Source of the DNA: an uncultured Myxococcales bacterium
GTDB lineage: Bacteria > Myxococcota_A > UBA9042
Assembly (NCBI GenBank): GCA_903919145.1
Contig: CAIXGW010000251.1
Coordinates: forward strand, 16,224 to 80,223
DNA: 64,000 nt
Reading direction: 5' to 3'
Positions 61,617-64,000 of the stretch are shown piece by piece. Position 1 is the stretch's first letter. Each line of letters starts with the position of its first letter. Position numbers and translations under genes: made by a program. The notes under the pieces were generated by a model. It was not told where the DNA came from and made no database searches. It saw only the letters and a list, made by a program, of their open reading frames with translations.

Positions 61617-63700
61617 AAAAGACCAGTCTTGGCCCGGCTCGAGCTGCCATTGTGATCCTGGCTGCTGCGGGGTGGCTGGCTGGGCGGGCTGTGCTGGCCC
61701 AGGCCGCGGGGCGTGCTACTGGCCGCGCCGAGGCTCACGCGCAGCCCGACCTGCGCATTGGCGGTTGGCTGCAAATTGCCCTGGAAGCCCTGCGGCGCGG
61801 TGACCTGGCAGCCGTCGACCGGGCTGCCCAGGCCGGCCAGGCGTACCTGGAGGGCCCTGAAGGCCCGGCTGCAGCCAGGCGCTGGCGGGTGCAGCTGCAC
61901 CTGCAGGATGGCCACTTGGCCAGCGAAATCCGCCAGGATTCAGTGGTTCGCGTGGGCGGCGCCATCGCGGTGCGCGGCCTGGATCTGGCCGACGTGTGGC
62001 TGCCGCTGGGCCAGGTCCCAGCGCTGATCGCCGCAGAGCCGCTTATCGCCTTTGCGCAGCTGCCGATTCGGCCGGTGCTGCTCAACGGCCCCAAGATGAG
62101 CGAGGGGGCTGCACTGTTGCGCACCCAGCCGGTGCAGTGCCTGGCAGCAGACGGCACTGGAACCACCGTCGCCGTGCTGGACAGCGGCTTTGAAGGTCTG
62201 GACAAGTCCGTGGCCAACGGCGAGGTGACCAAGCTGCAAGGCATCATTCCGGCCGGCTCTGGCTCCCACGGCACCATGTGCGCGGAGGTGGTGGCCGACG
62301 TGGCCCCCGGCGCCGCCATCTTGCCCTTGCGCGCTGACACCATGGCGGATCTGCAGGCGCTGGCCAAGGAAGTCGCCGATCAGGGCAACCCGCGCCACAT
62401 AGGCGTGGTCAGCCACTCAGCCATCTGGTTGGGCCAGAGTTTTGGCCGGCATGAGGGCAAAGCGTGCGAGGCGACCGATCTGGTGCGCTCGGCCAAAGTG
62501 GCATGGGTCAACGCCTCGGGAAACTCGGGCAGTGGCGAGTTCTACCGCGGGCCCTTTGTCGATCTGGATGGCGATGGCTTGCACGAGTTTCAGCCCGGCC
62601 AAGAGAAACTGCTGTTCCATCAAGGCGGTTGGGGCAAGCTGCAGGTGACGCTGGATTGGGATGACTACACCGAGCGCAAGGTGAATCTCGATTTCGAGCT
62701 GTTTCGCCAGACCGAGGGTGGCTGGGTCGCCGCTGGTGCCTCCAAGATGGTGGCAGGCAAGTACGTGCCACCCATGGAGCAGCTGTACCTCACCGAGCCA
62801 GACGGCGGCACCTACGCCGTGCAGGTGCGGGCCAAAAGTGCCGTGCCCAAGGGCATGAAGCTGCGGATCGTCTCCATGGGTGCTGGCACGGGCCCTTTTT
62901 CGGTCTGGCACAAGAATGGCAATGTCTATGACCCAGCTTCTTGCGATGGCGTGTTGACCGTGGGCGCGCTGGCCGCCTCGGTGTATGCCAGTGGCCCGCT
63001 GGAGCCCTACAGCAGCTACGGCCCGACCCCCGATGGCCGCAAGAAGCCCGAGGTGGTGGCCCCCACCCAAGTCATTACCAGCGCTGGGTTCTTTGCCGGA
63101 ACATCGGCCGCCTGCCCGCACGTGGCCGGCGCCGTAGCGGTGTGGGCGTCAGCCAGCGGCAAGAGCCCAGAGCAGGTGGCCCAGCTGCTGCGGCAGCACG
63201 CCCTGCCCATGGGCGAGGCCGTGCCAGACGAGGCCTACGGCTGGGGAAGAATCACCTTGCCCCCCGCAGAGCTGGGGTGGGATTGCAGCCCGACCGAGCT
63301 ACCCGGCGCCCAGACCTGTGCAACGGCCTGTGGCAGCGTCGGCACCCGGATCTGCAAGGCCGACTGCCGCTTCTCTGCCTGCAGCGCCCCTGCTGAAGCG
63401 TGCAACCTCCAGGACGATGACTGCGACGGCCAGACAGACGAAGCGCTGACCGGCTGCCAGCCCACCGTGGCCGACGCCGGCCCAGCCCTGGACGCAGCCG
63501 CCCAAACCTCAGGGCCAGAGACCCTTTCTGCGGACTCGGCCGACTCCGCCAGCGCCGCTGACTCCACCGCCGGCCCAGCACCGGCAGCGCCGGCCCAAGG
63601 CTGCCGCGCCGCGCCGGCCCTGGCGCCGGGCTTGCCCCTGGGAGTTGGGCTGCTGGCCGCTGCCGCGCTGGTCGCCCTGCAGCGGCGCCGCCGGCGCTGA
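61613..63700 (+). CDS. Surface S8 peptidase with MopE-like motif and MYXO-CTERM-like tail
   Basis: 695 residues from GTG 61613, overlapping the upstream stop. Residues 1-30 form a signal peptide. The catalytic triad is complete: Asp190 (AVLDSGF), His219 (GSHGTMCAEV) and Ser498 (GTSAACPHVAG), with oxyanion-hole Asn304 (NASGNSG). Between them, at about 330-430, is an inserted beta-domain (FHQGGWGKLQVTLDW) resembling a pre-peptidase C-terminal or P-like fold. After the protease, six Cys and NLQDDDCDGQTDEAL (about 597-611) form a MopE-like metal-binding motif. An Ala/Ser/Asp/Thr linker then leads to QGCRAAP, a hydrophobic helix and QRRRRR at the end. The tail matches the MYXO-CTERM layout, so it is likely anchored at the surface after processing. 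Confidence 0.9.
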   Translation: MKKTSLGPARAAIVILAAAGWLAGRAVLAQAAGRATGRAEAHAQPDLRIGGWLQIALEALRRGDLAAVDRAAQAGQAYLEGPEGPAAARRWRVQLHLQDGHLASEIRQDSVVRVGGAIAVRGLDLADVWLPLGQVPALIAAEPLIAFAQLPIRPVLLNGPKMSEGAALLRTQPVQCLAADGTGTTVAVLDSGFEGLDKSVANGEVTKLQGIIPAGSGSHGTMCAEVVADVAPGAAILPLRADTMADLQALAKEVADQGNPRHIGVVSHSAIWLGQSFGRHEGKACEATDLVRSAKVAWVNASGNSGSGEFYRGPFVDLDGDGLHEFQPGQEKLLFHQGGWGKLQVTLDWDDYTERKVNLDFELFRQTEGGWVAAGASKMVAGKYVPPMEQLYLTEPDGGTYAVQVRAKSAVPKGMKLRIVSMGAGTGPFSVWHKNGNVYDPASCDGVLTVGALAASVYASGPLEPYSSYGPTPDGRKKPEVVAPTQVITSAGFFAGTSAACPHVAGAVAVWASASGKSPEQVAQLLRQHALPMGEAVPDEAYGWGRITLPPAELGWDCSPTELPGAQTCATACGSVGTRICKADCRFSACSAPAEACNLQDDDCDGQTDEALTGCQPTVADAGPALDAAAQTSGPETLSADSADSASAADSTAGPAPAAPAQGCRAAPALAPGLPLGVGLLAAAALVALQRRRRR

Positions 63701-63859
63701 TCGCTGGCGTAGCCTTGGCCAGCTAGGAGCCAGGACCACTAATTGACTACGGGTTGTAACGGGTTGTTGTTCCCAGGTCTTGGGTACTACTGCTGGGCCA
63801 TCTTCTGCACCCCAAACCAGGTCCGCTCCAGAGCCCGCAGCGAACCTCTGGCCGACGGT
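63701..63859. other. Intergenic region after the subtilase gene
   Basis: No gene is seen. It contains a short direct repeat, GGGTTGTAAC then GGGTTGTTGT, at about 63750-63770. Confidence 0.45.
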
Positions 63860-64000
63860 CCTAGGAGCCTGTCGGGATAATCCCCGCCAGGCTCCGTGCC
63901 ATTTTGCGTTTTTTCAGTCGGGCAAGAAATATTGGAAGTGAATTCCAATATTTCGCCCGCCTGGGCGCTCGCAAGACGATCGCCCTAGGACCCTGTCGGA
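63860..64000 (-). repeat. Repeat element, copy 2 (inverted), at the window end
   Basis: CCTAGGAGCCTGTCGG (63860-63875) and CCTAGGACCCTGTCGG (63984-63999) are direct repeats differing at one base and bracket the element. Reading the minus strand from 64000 to 63929 gives the 72-nt core shared with 57501-57572. The hairpin here is GAAATATTGGAA (63926-63937) with TTCCAATATTTC (63943-63954), a perfect 12-bp stem, extended by CGGGC / GCCCG past a two-base bulge. The element may continue beyond the window. Confidence 0.9.

Overview
The window is GC-rich bacterial chromosome, densely coded on both strands. The gene content points to Myxococcota or a close relative. Evidence includes long disulfide-rich lipoproteins built from Dictyostelium-type CTDC modules, MopE-like metal-binding motifs, and two subtilases that end in a Gly-Cys, hydrophobic helix, Arg-cluster tail like MYXO-CTERM. 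A class III cyclase with FHA and GAF domains, and a Ser/Thr kinase fused to an SRPBCC/DUF5939-like region, fit the same group. This placement is an inference; no rRNA or tRNA gene was seen.

Layout. 1-3539 (minus): most of a TamB/AsmA-like envelope protein that runs off the left edge. 3.7-13.3 kb: a Cys-rich lipoprotein, a GST, a glycosyltransferase, a penicillin-acylase-type lipoprotein, a radical SAM protein and a CrtI-like oxidoreductase. 13.4-25 kb is all minus strand: RNase E/G, a second Cys-rich lipoprotein, a zinc-ribbon protein, an FG-GAP subtilase, the FHA-GAF-cyclase and a small anchored protein. 25.2-29.6 kb (plus): BolA, monothiol glutaredoxin, an SCP2-like protein and a coupled DUF6178-like/SspB-like pair. 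30.0-37.3 kb: a 2,437-residue Cys-rich lipoprotein. 37.7-46.2 kb: an unknown TPR-like protein, a pseudouridine synthase, then methylmalonyl-CoA mutase large chain, kinase fusion and a PTPS-related membrane protein packed head to tail. 46.3-57.4 kb: two M16 peptidases overlapping a SpoT-like HD hydrolase, an ArsA-like ATPase, a gluzincin with TPR-like C-terminus, MiaE, and two coupled parvulins. 57.6-63.7 kb: an HTH protein, a long-chain acyl-CoA synthetase, and a zinc-ribbon membrane protein coupled to a second subtilase.

The main theme is the cell envelope and surface: lipoproteins, sorted proteases, periplasmic chaperones and a TamB-like protein. Several operons are translationally coupled through 4-base GTGA or 1-base overlaps. 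The most notable non-coding signal is a repeated element at 57436-57590 and, inverted, at 63860-64000. Its 72-nt core holds a hairpin in which substitutions between the copies preserve base pairing. A shorter terminal match lies at 37703-37739.
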